Source of the DNA: Pseudomonas sp. PSB18
GTDB taxonomy: Bacteria; Pseudomonadota; Gammaproteobacteria; Pseudomonadales; Pseudomonadaceae
Assembly: GCF_014596565.1 (NCBI RefSeq)
Contig: NZ_NOIN01000010.1
Coordinates: forward strand, 62,001 to 126,000
Length of the DNA: 64,000 nucleotides
Direction of reading: 5' to 3'
The notes under the pieces are model-generated. The model had not been told where the DNA came from and searched no databases. It saw only the letters and a list, made by a program, of their open reading frames with translations. The position numbers and the translations under genes were made by a program. Positions 34,393 through 42,782 of the stretch are shown piece after piece; position 1 is the first letter of the stretch; each line of letters starts with the position of its first letter.

Positions 34393-35481
34393 TCAAAGAA
34401 CCCCCAACAACGTCCACAACCGCCGGGACTCGGCATCGGCGCTGATCAGTTCTCCCAGCAACTCGCTCAACGGCTTGTTGCCCCACTCCACGCCCCGCCG
34501 GATCAGGTAGGGCACCGGGCTGTGGGGTTCGGTGCGCGACAGGTAGCCGGCGATGACCAGCAACTGCCGGTAGGCCTCTTCACGGCTGGCCGGTTCCTGG
34601 AAGACTTGGGCCGGCGCTGTACCCGCCTGGGGCTGGACAACCGATGGGGTGGCTGCGGATGAGGCTTGCGCCGGCATGACAGTGGGTTGTTGCGGATGCA
34701 TCGCGATGAACTCCTCTACCAGTGCCAGCAAGGCCTGTATCACGTCCTGCAAGGATTTGTAGCCCGGGGCCAGGTTGCCCAGGTAAGCGTCGCTCCAGGC
34801 TTCAAGCCGTTGCAAATGCTGCTGGCTCAACATGAGGCTGCCCTGGCGATGCAGCCAGAACGACAACGGTGTGCTGCGAATCAGTTCGTCGAGTTTTTTC
34901 TGATCGCTGCGCGCCGCTTCCGCCGAGGCCTTGGCGTTCTTGCTGTCGTTGGCCTGCACTTGCTGGCGCTGCAAGCGTTGCCAGTCGTCGAGACTGAAGC
35001 CATCGAAGGCCGAGTCGCGGCCATTGAACAGCGGCACCCGCGTCAACAGTACCTCGCTGTAGCGCCGGGCCAACCATTCCAGCGGGATCACCCGCCATGA
35101 CTGGTCACCCTCTTCGGCCTGGGGATGCAACTGCTCGGGGTAGCATTCACACAGGCCCGCCACCAGCGCCAGGCTGCCCGGCAAGCCCTCCAGCCCCGCC
35201 AGGTGCAGCCAGGCCTCCCCCAGCCAGGCGCTGATCATCAGGTCCTTGCTGCGTTCGAGCAGCAGCGTGGTGGCGAGTTTTTCCAGCTCCGGCCATTGGG
35301 CGCGCTTGATCTGGGACTGCCACACCCCGGTGGGCAGGCTGGTGTCGTCTTCCCGGCGCAACTCCCGCAGCTGATCGTATTCCAGCTCATAACGCAGATC
35401 CGGCCCGCAGGGCGATTCGGCGCTGATTGGCTCGAGCAACTGGCTGATCAACTCGGGCAAGGGGGAGATAGGTACGCTCAC
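34393..35481 (-). CDS. tssA: T6SS cap/assembly protein TssA
   Basis: A 362-residue protein with the ImpA N-terminal domain (about residues 8-130, including SPCGPDLRYELEYDQL), which recruits baseplate and sheath. A variable linker with Ala/Pro/Gln-rich sequence (about 265-300) leads to a C-terminal helical module ending REEAYRQLLVIAGYLSRTEP. It begins within the last four bases of tssM, so the pair is translationally coupled. It is last in the minus-strand T6SS arm. Confidence 0.9.
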   Translation of the reverse strand: MSVPISPLPELISQLLEPISAESPCGPDLRYELEYDQLRELRREDDTSLPTGVWQSQIKRAQWPELEKLATTLLLERSKDLMISAWLGEAWLHLAGLEGLPGSLALVAGLCECYPEQLHPQAEEGDQSWRVIPLEWLARRYSEVLLTRVPLFNGRDSAFDGFSLDDWQRLQRQQVQANDSKNAKASAEAARSDQKKLDELIRSTPLSFWLHRQGSLMLSQQHLQRLEAWSDAYLGNLAPGYKSLQDVIQALLALVEEFIAMHPQQPTVMPAQASSAATPSVVQPQAGTAPAQVFQEPASREEAYRQLLVIAGYLSRTEPHSPVPYLIRRGVEWGNKPLSELLGELISADAESRRLWTLLGVL

Positions 35482-38400
35482 AGGCCCTCCTCACGGGTAG
35501 CGATGGCGGGGCTCGACGAGGTCGCCATGAAAGGTGAACGGGGTGCCTGGGTCGGCAGCGGCGGCATCGACAGCGGCAGCTTCGAGCCCTGGCTCATCAA
35601 CGACAGGCGCAGGAACATCAACGTTTGCTGCGTCGTGCGGGCCAGGAGCTGGGCCTGGGCCGGGCTCTGGGCGGGAATCTGGCCCGTTACCGGCAGTTGC
35701 AGGGTCAGCGGGAAATCGGTGTAGTCGACATTCGGCTGGCGTTGCACCGACACCAGCGAACGCATCAGGCGCAGCAACGACCATGGGCCCTGGTATTCCC
35801 AACCAGCTTCCAGGTCGCGTACCACCAGGTTCGGCTGCAACGGGTCGTTGGCCGGTCGCTGGTAACCGTTGCGGGCCCAGCGCAGGGTCAGCCGCACGGG
35901 CTGCCCGACCATCCAGCGCAGGTTCTGCTGGGCGTCGCCGGGGTAGTTGATCTGTTGGTTGCCGGCGTTCAGTGCCCAGGCAATCACCTGGTCGGCGCCG
36001 CGCTCCTCGTTGCGGTCGGTGCGCCAGCGCACGTCCATTTCCACGCCGAGAAGGCCACTCTTGTCCCGCACGAACAGCGGCCCCAGCCAGGTACCGGCCT
36101 GTTTCAACCGGTTGAGAAAATCCTCGGCAGCCAGGCGCTCCGGTGTCTGGCTCAGCGCCAGCCCGGCCTGGGCCAAGGGCAGGCGTGTGTCGATCAGTTC
36201 CAGCAGATGCTGTACCCGCGCCGGATCGGCGTCACTGGCCCGCAGGTCCTGGGAAAATGGAAAGCGCCCGGCCAGGTACTGGTTGAAGTAATTGGCCACA
36301 TCGTTCCAGGCCGTCGCCGCCTGGTTCTGTTGCAGGTACAGGCACCGTTGCAGGGCTCCCTGTTGCAAGCTGACGGCGCGCTGGGCCAGGTCGCCACGGC
36401 CGCCGGACAGGTTGGAGGTCTGCAGGATTTGCGCGCAGGACGAGGTGTCCATCTGGTTGAAGTCCCGGCTCACCAACTGCTCCAGCTGCGCCGCCGAACT
36501 GGCCGGGTTCTGGCTCTTGTACTTGAGCAACTCGTCATTGATCGCCATGAACCGCGACACCCGGTCGTGTTCCAGAGCCGAGAGGTCATCCTGCTGGACG
36601 ATCAACCATTCCAGAGCCGGCATGCGCTGCTCGGCGATCTGCACCATGGCGTCGAACTGCTGGTTCAGGCTCAGTTTCAGACCTTGTGGATCGCTGGCCC
36701 CGTAGAGCTGCAAACCGAAATTCTTCGAACCGTCCCAGCGCTGGACATCGGCCCGCTGGCTGAACAGGGGCTGGGCTTCGATTTCGTCCAGGCCACTCTT
36801 GATCTGCGCCAGGGCACGACGGTTGAGCAGGCGCTGGAAGCGCGTCGCCAGGTCGGCACGGTGCACGTCCATGAACGCCTTTTGCAGCGCGACGGCCTGG
36901 GTGGTCTGGACATTGAAGCCCATGCCCGGCAACTGTTCCTCGCTTTCATCCAGGCTGAGCCACATGGCCCGGGCCGCGGCCCCTTCAGCCGCCTGGATCA
37001 GGGCATCACGGTAGTCCGGCGGAATGCGCGGCAGTTCCTCGTTGGCGTAGCTCTTGTAGCTGGCGAAGTAGTTCAGGGCAACGCTGAAATCATCGCTGCC
37101 GTCGCCTTGCCCCTTGGCATCGGCGCTGCCGCCAGAGGGGTCCTTCTGCAGGGCCAACGCCACGAAGTCGCGCTTGAACAAGGCTTTCACCGCGTCATCC
37201 AGGGCTGTGACGTGCTCCTGCAACACCAGCAAACCACTGCCCTGCTGCACCAGCAGGTTGTCCCGGGAGCCGCTCTGGACGATCCACTGGTCGCGAAAGC
37301 TCTGTTGCAGCTTCGCCGCCTGGCTCTCCAGATCCTGGGCAAGCTCCGGCCCCAGCAAGGTGCTGTGGCTGACTTTGTCCATCATCTGGGTGTAACCGGG
37401 CACCAGGTCCTGGCCCTTGCCCCGCCCCCAAGCCGCGTTGGTCAGGTTGACCAGGGTCTGCAGATCGTCGACCAGGGCCATCAGGTCTTCCAGCTCGCTC
37501 AACGAGTTGCCGCCCCCCGCCTCCAACCGCTGCAGGTGCAGCTTGAGGTAACCGGCCTGACGCACGAAGTTGTCCGCCAGAAAGTAATGATCGAGCCAAC
37601 GCTGCATCAGGCCGGTGAAGTTATCGCCGATCACCGTGCGTGCAGCGTTCAGGTCCAGCCCTTGCAAGTCCTGTTGCGAGCCCATGCCTTGTGCATCGAA
37701 CAGCACCCGGTTGTAGAACCGCGCCCGGCTCAGCGTGCCGGCGTTGAGACTCAGCGACAGGGCGTTATTGCTCAATTGCACCAGCTCATCCAGCGGTGCC
37801 TTGGGGTTGCTCACCGCCTGGCTGAACATCTGATTCTGCTGCTCGAGGCGCACGGCGCGCTCCACCAGATCCTTGGCTTTCACGTAGCTCTGCCATTGCG
37901 CCGGGTCTTCGCTTTCCACGTTGCCCCGCCGCTCGGTATTGCGGATGACCTTGAGCTGCTCCAGGTCCGCCGCCAGCAGGTCACGCAGGGGCAAAACCCA
38001 GTGATGCCGGGCGGTCAGGCGCAAACCCTGCTCCAACTGAGTGTCCACGGAGGAGAACCACGAGGTGGGAAACACCACCGCGACGTAGCGCCAGCGCGGG
38101 GCTTTCTCCAGCATGTTCCAATAGGTCTGCACGTTGTAGCGGGTCGGTTCCAGTTGCGGTTGGTCAGGGTCGATCGCCAGGTAGTTCTTATGGGTGCGCA
38201 AGATCAACTGCGACAACCCCTCGGCTTCTTCCACCGAATCGCGCCAGACCCAGAGCATGCCCCCCAGCCAGACCAGGCCGACCACCAGCGCGACCACGCC
38301 CACCAGTCGGTGCCAACGCTGGCGCAAACGCAACAGGCGCGGCACGGGTTGGGCCAGGCCGCGTTCGGCGACAAAACGCCGCGCCCACAATTGCCGGGCG

Positions 38401-39344
38401 AACACCGTCTGGCGCAGGACCTTGTCGCTGGCGGCAAACCCATCCCCGGTGACGGCCGGCGCCTGGCTCGCGGTGAAGTACACACCGCGAAAGCGTGGCG
38501 CCTCGCCCTGGGCATTGCCCTGGAACACCGGCTCCAGGAGGATCTGCAAGGCCCGCCGCAACCCCTCGAAGCGCTCCGGCAACCCATACAGATCGCCGCT
38601 CAACTGCCCGGAAAGGGCGCCGATTTCGATGATCGACTGCGACAGCGCGGCGTTGACCTGATCCAGCGCCTGATCGCTCCAGTGCGACTGCCAGGCCGCG
38701 TCGGGTGAGTACGGCGACGACCAGCCCAGCGTCGATTCCCGGGCCTCGGCGGGCAATGCGCTGACCAGTTCCTGGAACCCGGGCAGCTCTTCCATTCCAG
38801 TAATCACCACATACACCGGCAGGCTCAGGCCGAACCGCTGCAGCAGGTCGATGAAGCAGCGGCGGACTTTAAGGCTCAGCTCGGTGGTGTGCTCGATATC
38901 GTCGAGCCTGCCGAACGGCACGGTCCAGATCACCGCATCCATCGGCCGTCGGCTGCGCAGTCGCAGGATCAGCCCCAACAACCGCCACCAGTTGCCCCGT
39001 TGCCGGTTCATGCCTTCATCGGGCAGGAACAGCGCCTGGGGCACCACCAGCACCGCCCCCTCGGCATCCGACCACCAGCGCCCGAACCACGCGGCCTTGT
39101 CCGTCGGCTGCAAATGCCACTGGGTGCACAGCTGGGCCCCGTCGGTCTCGTTGCCGAGCATCAGCAGCCAGGGGATCTGGTAGCGGTCCCGGGTGCCCTG
39201 CTCCTGCTCCATATGACGGACCGCCCCGTAGAAACTGCGAATCGCCGCGCCGCCCTGGGTCCGCAGCCACCAGATCAGCGCCGCGATCACCAGCACCACG
39301 ACGATGACCAGCACCGCCAGGGCGAGGATGCTCACGGGGCTCAT
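35478..39344 (-). CDS. tssM: T6SS inner-membrane complex protein TssM (IcmF-like)
   Basis: A 1288-residue trans-envelope subunit connecting TssL to the lipoprotein TssJ. One N-terminal helix (about 5-27) and one near residue 345 (VVALVVGLVWLGGMLWVW) bracket the cytoplasmic IcmF domain; a long periplasmic part follows. Where many TssM proteins have a GxxGxGKT P-loop after PWLLMLG, this one reads NETDGAQL, so nucleotide binding is probably lost. The typical YVVITGMEELPGFQELVSAL segment is intact. Four-base overlaps with tssL and tssA show tight operon packing. Confidence 0.95.
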   Translation of the reverse strand: MSPVSILALAVLVIVVVLVIAALIWWLRTQGGAAIRSFYGAVRHMEQEQGTRDRYQIPWLLMLGNETDGAQLCTQWHLQPTDKAAWFGRWWSDAEGAVLVVPQALFLPDEGMNRQRGNWWRLLGLILRLRSRRPMDAVIWTVPFGRLDDIEHTTELSLKVRRCFIDLLQRFGLSLPVYVVITGMEELPGFQELVSALPAEARESTLGWSSPYSPDAAWQSHWSDQALDQVNAALSQSIIEIGALSGQLSGDLYGLPERFEGLRRALQILLEPVFQGNAQGEAPRFRGVYFTASQAPAVTGDGFAASDKVLRQTVFARQLWARRFVAERGLAQPVPRLLRLRQRWHRLVGVVALVVGLVWLGGMLWVWRDSVEEAEGLSQLILRTHKNYLAIDPDQPQLEPTRYNVQTYWNMLEKAPRWRYVAVVFPTSWFSSVDTQLEQGLRLTARHHWVLPLRDLLAADLEQLKVIRNTERRGNVESEDPAQWQSYVKAKDLVERAVRLEQQNQMFSQAVSNPKAPLDELVQLSNNALSLSLNAGTLSRARFYNRVLFDAQGMGSQQDLQGLDLNAARTVIGDNFTGLMQRWLDHYFLADNFVRQAGYLKLHLQRLEAGGGNSLSELEDLMALVDDLQTLVNLTNAAWGRGKGQDLVPGYTQMMDKVSHSTLLGPELAQDLESQAAKLQQSFRDQWIVQSGSRDNLLVQQGSGLLVLQEHVTALDDAVKALFKRDFVALALQKDPSGGSADAKGQGDGSDDFSVALNYFASYKSYANEELPRIPPDYRDALIQAAEGAAARAMWLSLDESEEQLPGMGFNVQTTQAVALQKAFMDVHRADLATRFQRLLNRRALAQIKSGLDEIEAQPLFSQRADVQRWDGSKNFGLQLYGASDPQGLKLSLNQQFDAMVQIAEQRMPALEWLIVQQDDLSALEHDRVSRFMAINDELLKYKSQNPASSAAQLEQLVSRDFNQMDTSSCAQILQTSNLSGGRGDLAQRAVSLQQGALQRCLYLQQNQAATAWNDVANYFNQYLAGRFPFSQDLRASDADPARVQHLLELIDTRLPLAQAGLALSQTPERLAAEDFLNRLKQAGTWLGPLFVRDKSGLLGVEMDVRWRTDRNEERGADQVIAWALNAGNQQINYPGDAQQNLRWMVGQPVRLTLRWARNGYQRPANDPLQPNLVVRDLEAGWEYQGPWSLLRLMRSLVSVQRQPNVDYTDFPLTLQLPVTGQIPAQSPAQAQLLARTTQQTLMFLRLSLMSQGSKLPLSMPPLPTQAPRSPFMATSSSPAIATREEGL

Positions 39345-40102
39345 GAGTCCTGCTCCTGGACCACCGACTCGTTCAATTGCAACACCGGCTCGAGCTCCGA
39401 GCGGATGTCACGCCAGAACACCTGTCCCAGCCCGGTCAGCAGCAACACCATCGCCAGGATCGCCAGCCCCAGGCGCAACCCGTCCGGCAGTGATGTCTGC
39501 GCCGGCATGCGTACCGGCGGGGCCGTCGCCGACATTGCCAGGCGCTGGCTGACGTCGACATAGTCCGGTTCATGCTGCCAGGCGAACGTGAACAGCGCCG
39601 CGCGCCATTTTTCATGCTGGATCTGGCCGGGCTCGCCGCGCAGGCGCCCCTGGAACCCGAGGATCAGGCATTGCAGGTAGACGTTCGCCAGATCCCGGGT
39701 GCCGGGCATCTGCTCATCCAGCAGTTTCTTGATGGCCGCGGGCAGGCGCTCGCCGGCCTGGCGGCTGGAATACATGCGAGATTCAAGGGGATGCTGCTGC
39801 CAGGCCAGTTGCCCCGGCCAAGGGGTGAACAGCAAGGTTTCGTCCACCAGGGCGACGAAGGCGTAGACCAGCGCCTTGACCTGTTCGGTCGCCGAGTCGC
39901 CGACAGTGGCAAAGGCCATCCGCCACAAGCGTTGGGCGCTACGCCCGGAAAACTCCACCACCCGGCTGACCAGGGCCGCGGAGTCGTTGTCCTTGGGCAA
40001 GTCCTGCCATTCCTGGAACCACTTCAGCCAGACCTGACGAAACGCGCTGCTCAGCGGCGCCTCGTGCAGACTCCGGATCGCCCCGCCACTTCCGTCAGGC
40101 AT
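39341..40102 (-). CDS. tssL: T6SS inner-membrane protein TssL (DotU-like)
   Basis: A 253-residue DotU/IcmH-type protein. The cytoplasmic helical hook domain includes YAFVALVDETLLFTPWPGQ and LEVYLQC-like NVYLQCLILGFQGRLRG; a single C-terminal transmembrane helix (LRLGLAILAMVLLLTGLGQV) anchors it. There is no C-terminal OmpA/peptidoglycan-binding extension, so cell-wall anchoring must come from another protein. It overlaps tssM by 4 bp and lies 18 bp after tssK. Confidence 0.93.
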   Translation of the reverse strand: MPDGSGGAIRSLHEAPLSSAFRQVWLKWFQEWQDLPKDNDSAALVSRVVEFSGRSAQRLWRMAFATVGDSATEQVKALVYAFVALVDETLLFTPWPGQLAWQQHPLESRMYSSRQAGERLPAAIKKLLDEQMPGTRDLANVYLQCLILGFQGRLRGEPGQIQHEKWRAALFTFAWQHEPDYVDVSQRLAMSATAPPVRMPAQTSLPDGLRLGLAILAMVLLLTGLGQVFWRDIRSELEPVLQLNESVVQEQDS

Positions 40103-40120
40103 ACGACTCCCCTTTTGCGA

Positions 40121-41452
40121 TCAGGCACTTTCACCGACTTGCGCGACAAACAACACCACCTGCCACGGGCTGCTGGCCTGGGTCGACGCCGGCGCCACGA
40201 TGTGCAACGGCAGTTGCCCGTCGAACCACTGGCCGCTGGCAGCTACCACGAACAACCGGGTGTCGTCGCCGACGCTATAGGCCACCTGTTCGTTGCGGCT
40301 CATGGCCTGATGGGGCAGACCGCTCATGCGCTGCCGGCTCAACAACGGAACGTGTGGCGCGGAGGCGATGATCGCGCCGCGCAACCAATCGGCGGCGGCT
40401 TGCTCGCTGGCGCCGTTGGGCATGCGCAGGCCGATCACCAGGCGTTGGCTCGGCTGGTCGTCGGGCAGTTGGATGGAGAACACCTGCTCATCGCGCTCGA
40501 AAGCCAGGCTGCGATAACCGGCGCGGACCAGCTCCAGAGTAGTGTCGAGCCAGTCGAGCAGCGGTTCGTACCCGCGTTGCAATTCGAGGAAATCCAGCGG
40601 CGCAAACGCCGGCACGCCGGCCAGCGGATCGAGGGCCGACCAGGCACCGGCCAGCCCCAGCAACAAGCCGTACAGCGCCTGGGGGGTCGCCACCCGCGTG
40701 TTCAGGCTGCCTTCGACTTCCGGCAGGCGCGCCCACAACGCGGTCATCTGCCGACGGATCTCCAGCGCATCGTCCTGGTTGCCAGCCGCCTGGGCCTGGC
40801 GCAACCGACCGGCGAGGAACAGGCACTTTTCCCGGGCCCGGGCACACAGCCCGGCCACCCGCCGACCGAGCGCCGATTCGGGCAACAGTACCGGGGTGGG
40901 TGGCGTATAGGGCATCCGCAGAAAGCCGCCGCCTTCTTTGCGAATGCGCAGCAGCGGCAGGCAGATCGAATCGGCCTTGCTCAGTTGCGTGCACAGCCGC
41001 GGGTTCGGACGCCAGACGGTGATCGATTCGGGAAACTCACCGCTGGTGAGGTCCGGCAGCGCATCGCCGACCACCGATTGCAGGCGCCCCTTGAGCGGCA
41101 GCAATTGCCCGGCGCGCCAGAGTGGGCTGATCGCCAGGTACACGGTGACGGTGGCATCGTCGGTCTTGTTGACCGCCTCGGTGATGTCCAGCTCCAGCGT
41201 CAGCCCGACACCGGCCTGAAGATTGACCGGCAAGCCGTCCGGCAAGGTGCCCTGCAACTGCAGCAACCGCACCTGCCCGGCGCTGAGGGCCGAAGGGTCG
41301 ACCTCCAGTTGACTGACACCCCAGAACCAGGGATTGCAGGCGGCCGCGACATGGGCGGCCAGGGCCTCGGCACGCAACCCTTGCAGTTGAAAATGTTGGG
41401 GCAACAGTTGCATGCCCTCATGCCAGCACACCGCGTCAGGTAACAGACTCAT
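40121..41452 (-). CDS. tssK: T6SS baseplate adaptor TssK
   Basis: A 443-residue TssK, which links the baseplate to the membrane complex. The start MSLLPDAVCWHEGMQLLPQHF is the family hallmark and fixes the ATG at 41450-41452. The three-part layout (phage receptor-binding-protein-like N-terminal shoulder, helical middle, C-terminal membrane-complex-binding head) fits the length. It starts 51 bp after tssJ in the same arm. Confidence 0.95.
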   Translation of the reverse strand: MSLLPDAVCWHEGMQLLPQHFQLQGLRAEALAAHVAAACNPWFWGVSQLEVDPSALSAGQVRLLQLQGTLPDGLPVNLQAGVGLTLELDITEAVNKTDDATVTVYLAISPLWRAGQLLPLKGRLQSVVGDALPDLTSGEFPESITVWRPNPRLCTQLSKADSICLPLLRIRKEGGGFLRMPYTPPTPVLLPESALGRRVAGLCARAREKCLFLAGRLRQAQAAGNQDDALEIRRQMTALWARLPEVEGSLNTRVATPQALYGLLLGLAGAWSALDPLAGVPAFAPLDFLELQRGYEPLLDWLDTTLELVRAGYRSLAFERDEQVFSIQLPDDQPSQRLVIGLRMPNGASEQAAADWLRGAIIASAPHVPLLSRQRMSGLPHQAMSRNEQVAYSVGDDTRLFVVAASGQWFDGQLPLHIVAPASTQASSPWQVVLFVAQVGESA

Positions 41453-41503
41453 ACGACTCCCTTCGACATCCCAGTGTCGCCGCACAAGGCGGCCCGCGGT
41501 CAT

Positions 41504-41968
41504 TCAAGGCTGACTGGCATTGAGTTGGCCGTCATCGACGAGGCGCATCTCACGACTGTCGAACTTCAGCCAGGCCTTGCGCTGATCGTCCAGCCGGAGC
41601 CGGTGGGCTCCGGGTGTGTTATAGCTGGCGAAGACCAAAAGTCCAGCGGCGCGCCGGCCCTCCAGCGGGAAGGGTTGGCGGTCGATGAACTGCCCCGGAA
41701 CCAGCTCCAGCCCCCACACCGACATGAGTTGACGATAGTCGCGCTGGAACTGTTCGCGCTCGGCGAACCACTGGCGGGCGGTGATCGCCGACAGTTGTTT
41801 GAGCAGGTCGGGATCATTCACCGCGATGAAATCCACGGCGATGGGCGTGTCGTCGTTGGCGCCGGACGCGACGTCGAGGGTCAGGCTGTCCAGGTCGACG
41901 CTGGGCGCAAAAAACGAGCAACCGCTGAGGGCCAAGCTGAAAAAAAATCCATAAAAAAACACACGCAA
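41504..41968 (-). CDS. tssJ: T6SS outer-membrane lipoprotein TssJ
   Basis: A 154-residue lipoprotein. The signal MRVFFYGFFFSLALSGCSFF has the lipobox LSGC with C17 as lipidation site. The start is a TTG at 41968 with AAGGAAG seven bases upstream; no in-frame ATG exists nearby. The beta-sandwich core contains PIAVDFIAVNDPDLLKQL and the GLLVFASYNTPGAHRLRL stretch seen in TssJ. It is the first gene of the minus arm, divergent from tssB. Confidence 0.87.
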   Translation of the reverse strand: MRVFFYGFFFSLALSGCSFFAPSVDLDSLTLDVASGANDDTPIAVDFIAVNDPDLLKQLSAITARQWFAEREQFQRDYRQLMSVWGLELVPGQFIDRQPFPLEGRRAAGLLVFASYNTPGAHRLRLDDQRKAWLKFDSREMRLVDDGQLNASQP

Positions 41969-42152
41969 AATGAATCTTCCTTTTCGTCGCGGTCAAAAAT
42001 TGTTTTTGCTTGCATTTTTATAGACCTGTTCTAGCGTCTTGGATAGTTCGACCTGCACGGTCGAATGGACCAGGTTCGTCAAGGGAATGACAGGTTTTCT
42101 GCCCCCCATTTGCAACCTGCGGATCAGCAAGGGAATGCGATGAGCGGGCCTC

Positions 42153-42182
42153 CCGATGCATTGCTCCCCACATGCATCGGAG
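42153..42182 (+). promoter_or_regulatory. Hairpin overlapping the tssB ribosome-binding site
   Basis: CCGATGCAT (42153-42161) and ATGCATCGG (42172-42180) form a perfect 9-bp stem around a 10-nt loop. The 3' arm contains the first two bases of the GGAG (42179-42182) that serves the tssB ATG at 42192. Upstream, the decamer CAAGGGAATG occurs twice (42080-42089, 42128-42137). The arrangement suggests post-transcriptional control of the T6SS plus arm. The rest of the 223-bp divergent gap is AT-rich near tssJ, with no convincing promoter. Confidence 0.5.
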
Positions 42183-42191
42183 TCGGCCGCC

Positions 42192-42752
42192 ATGGCAGAA
42201 AGTACCCAGCACAAGCTCGACAGAGTCCGTCCTCCCCGCGTCCAGATCACCTACGACGTGGAAATCGGCAATGCCATCGAAAAGAAAGAATTGCCACTGG
42301 TCGTCGGCATTCTGGCCGACCTCTCCGGCAAGCCATTGGATCCGCTGCCCAAGCTCAACGAGCGGCGCTTCACGGAAATCGATCGCGACAATTTCAACGA
42401 GGTCCTCGCCTCCATCGCGCCCCGCGCCACGCTCCAGGTGAACAACACCCTCAGCGGCGACGACAGCAAGCTCAACATCGAACTCAACTTCCGCCACATC
42501 GATGACTTCGACCCGGTCAAGGTCGTGGAACAGGTCACGCCGTTGCGCCGCCTGTTCGAAGCCCGTCAACGCCTGCGCGACCTGCTGACCAAGCTCGACG
42601 GCAACGATGACCTGGACAAGTTGCTGCGCGACGTGATCGTCAACACCGAAGGCCTGCAAGAGATCAAGTCGGCCCGGCCCCAGGACGCACCGCAAGAGTT
42701 GCCGACCGTGGCCGCCAACGATGATCCGGCTCCGGCCGAACCACAGGCCTGA
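42192..42752 (+). CDS. tssB: T6SS contractile sheath small subunit TssB
   Basis: A 186-residue VipA/TssB sheath protein. The start MAESTQHKLDRVRPPRVQIT is typical and has GGAG nine bases upstream; an in-frame ATG 12 codons earlier lies in the hairpin and was not chosen. The conserved body includes ELPLVVGILADLSGKP and the LNIELNFRHIDDFDP segment. It polymerises with TssC around the Hcp tube. It is first in the plus-strand arm, followed by tssC after 30 bp. Confidence 0.95.
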   Translation: MAESTQHKLDRVRPPRVQITYDVEIGNAIEKKELPLVVGILADLSGKPLDPLPKLNERRFTEIDRDNFNEVLASIAPRATLQVNNTLSGDDSKLNIELNFRHIDDFDPVKVVEQVTPLRRLFEARQRLRDLLTKLDGNDDLDKLLRDVIVNTEGLQEIKSARPQDAPQELPTVAANDDPAPAEPQA

Positions 42753-42782
42753 TCGTGTTCATCACTCAAGGGAGATAAAGCC

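Noticed and set aside
35625..38708. 1027-codon open frame antisense to tssM
   Set aside because: TssM is supported by operon overlaps and motifs; the antisense frame is Gln/Arg/Leu-rich noise.
42065..42505. Overlapping reading frame or upstream ORF across the tssB start
   Set aside because: It runs out of frame through tssB and is Arg/Gln-rich with no plausible domain.
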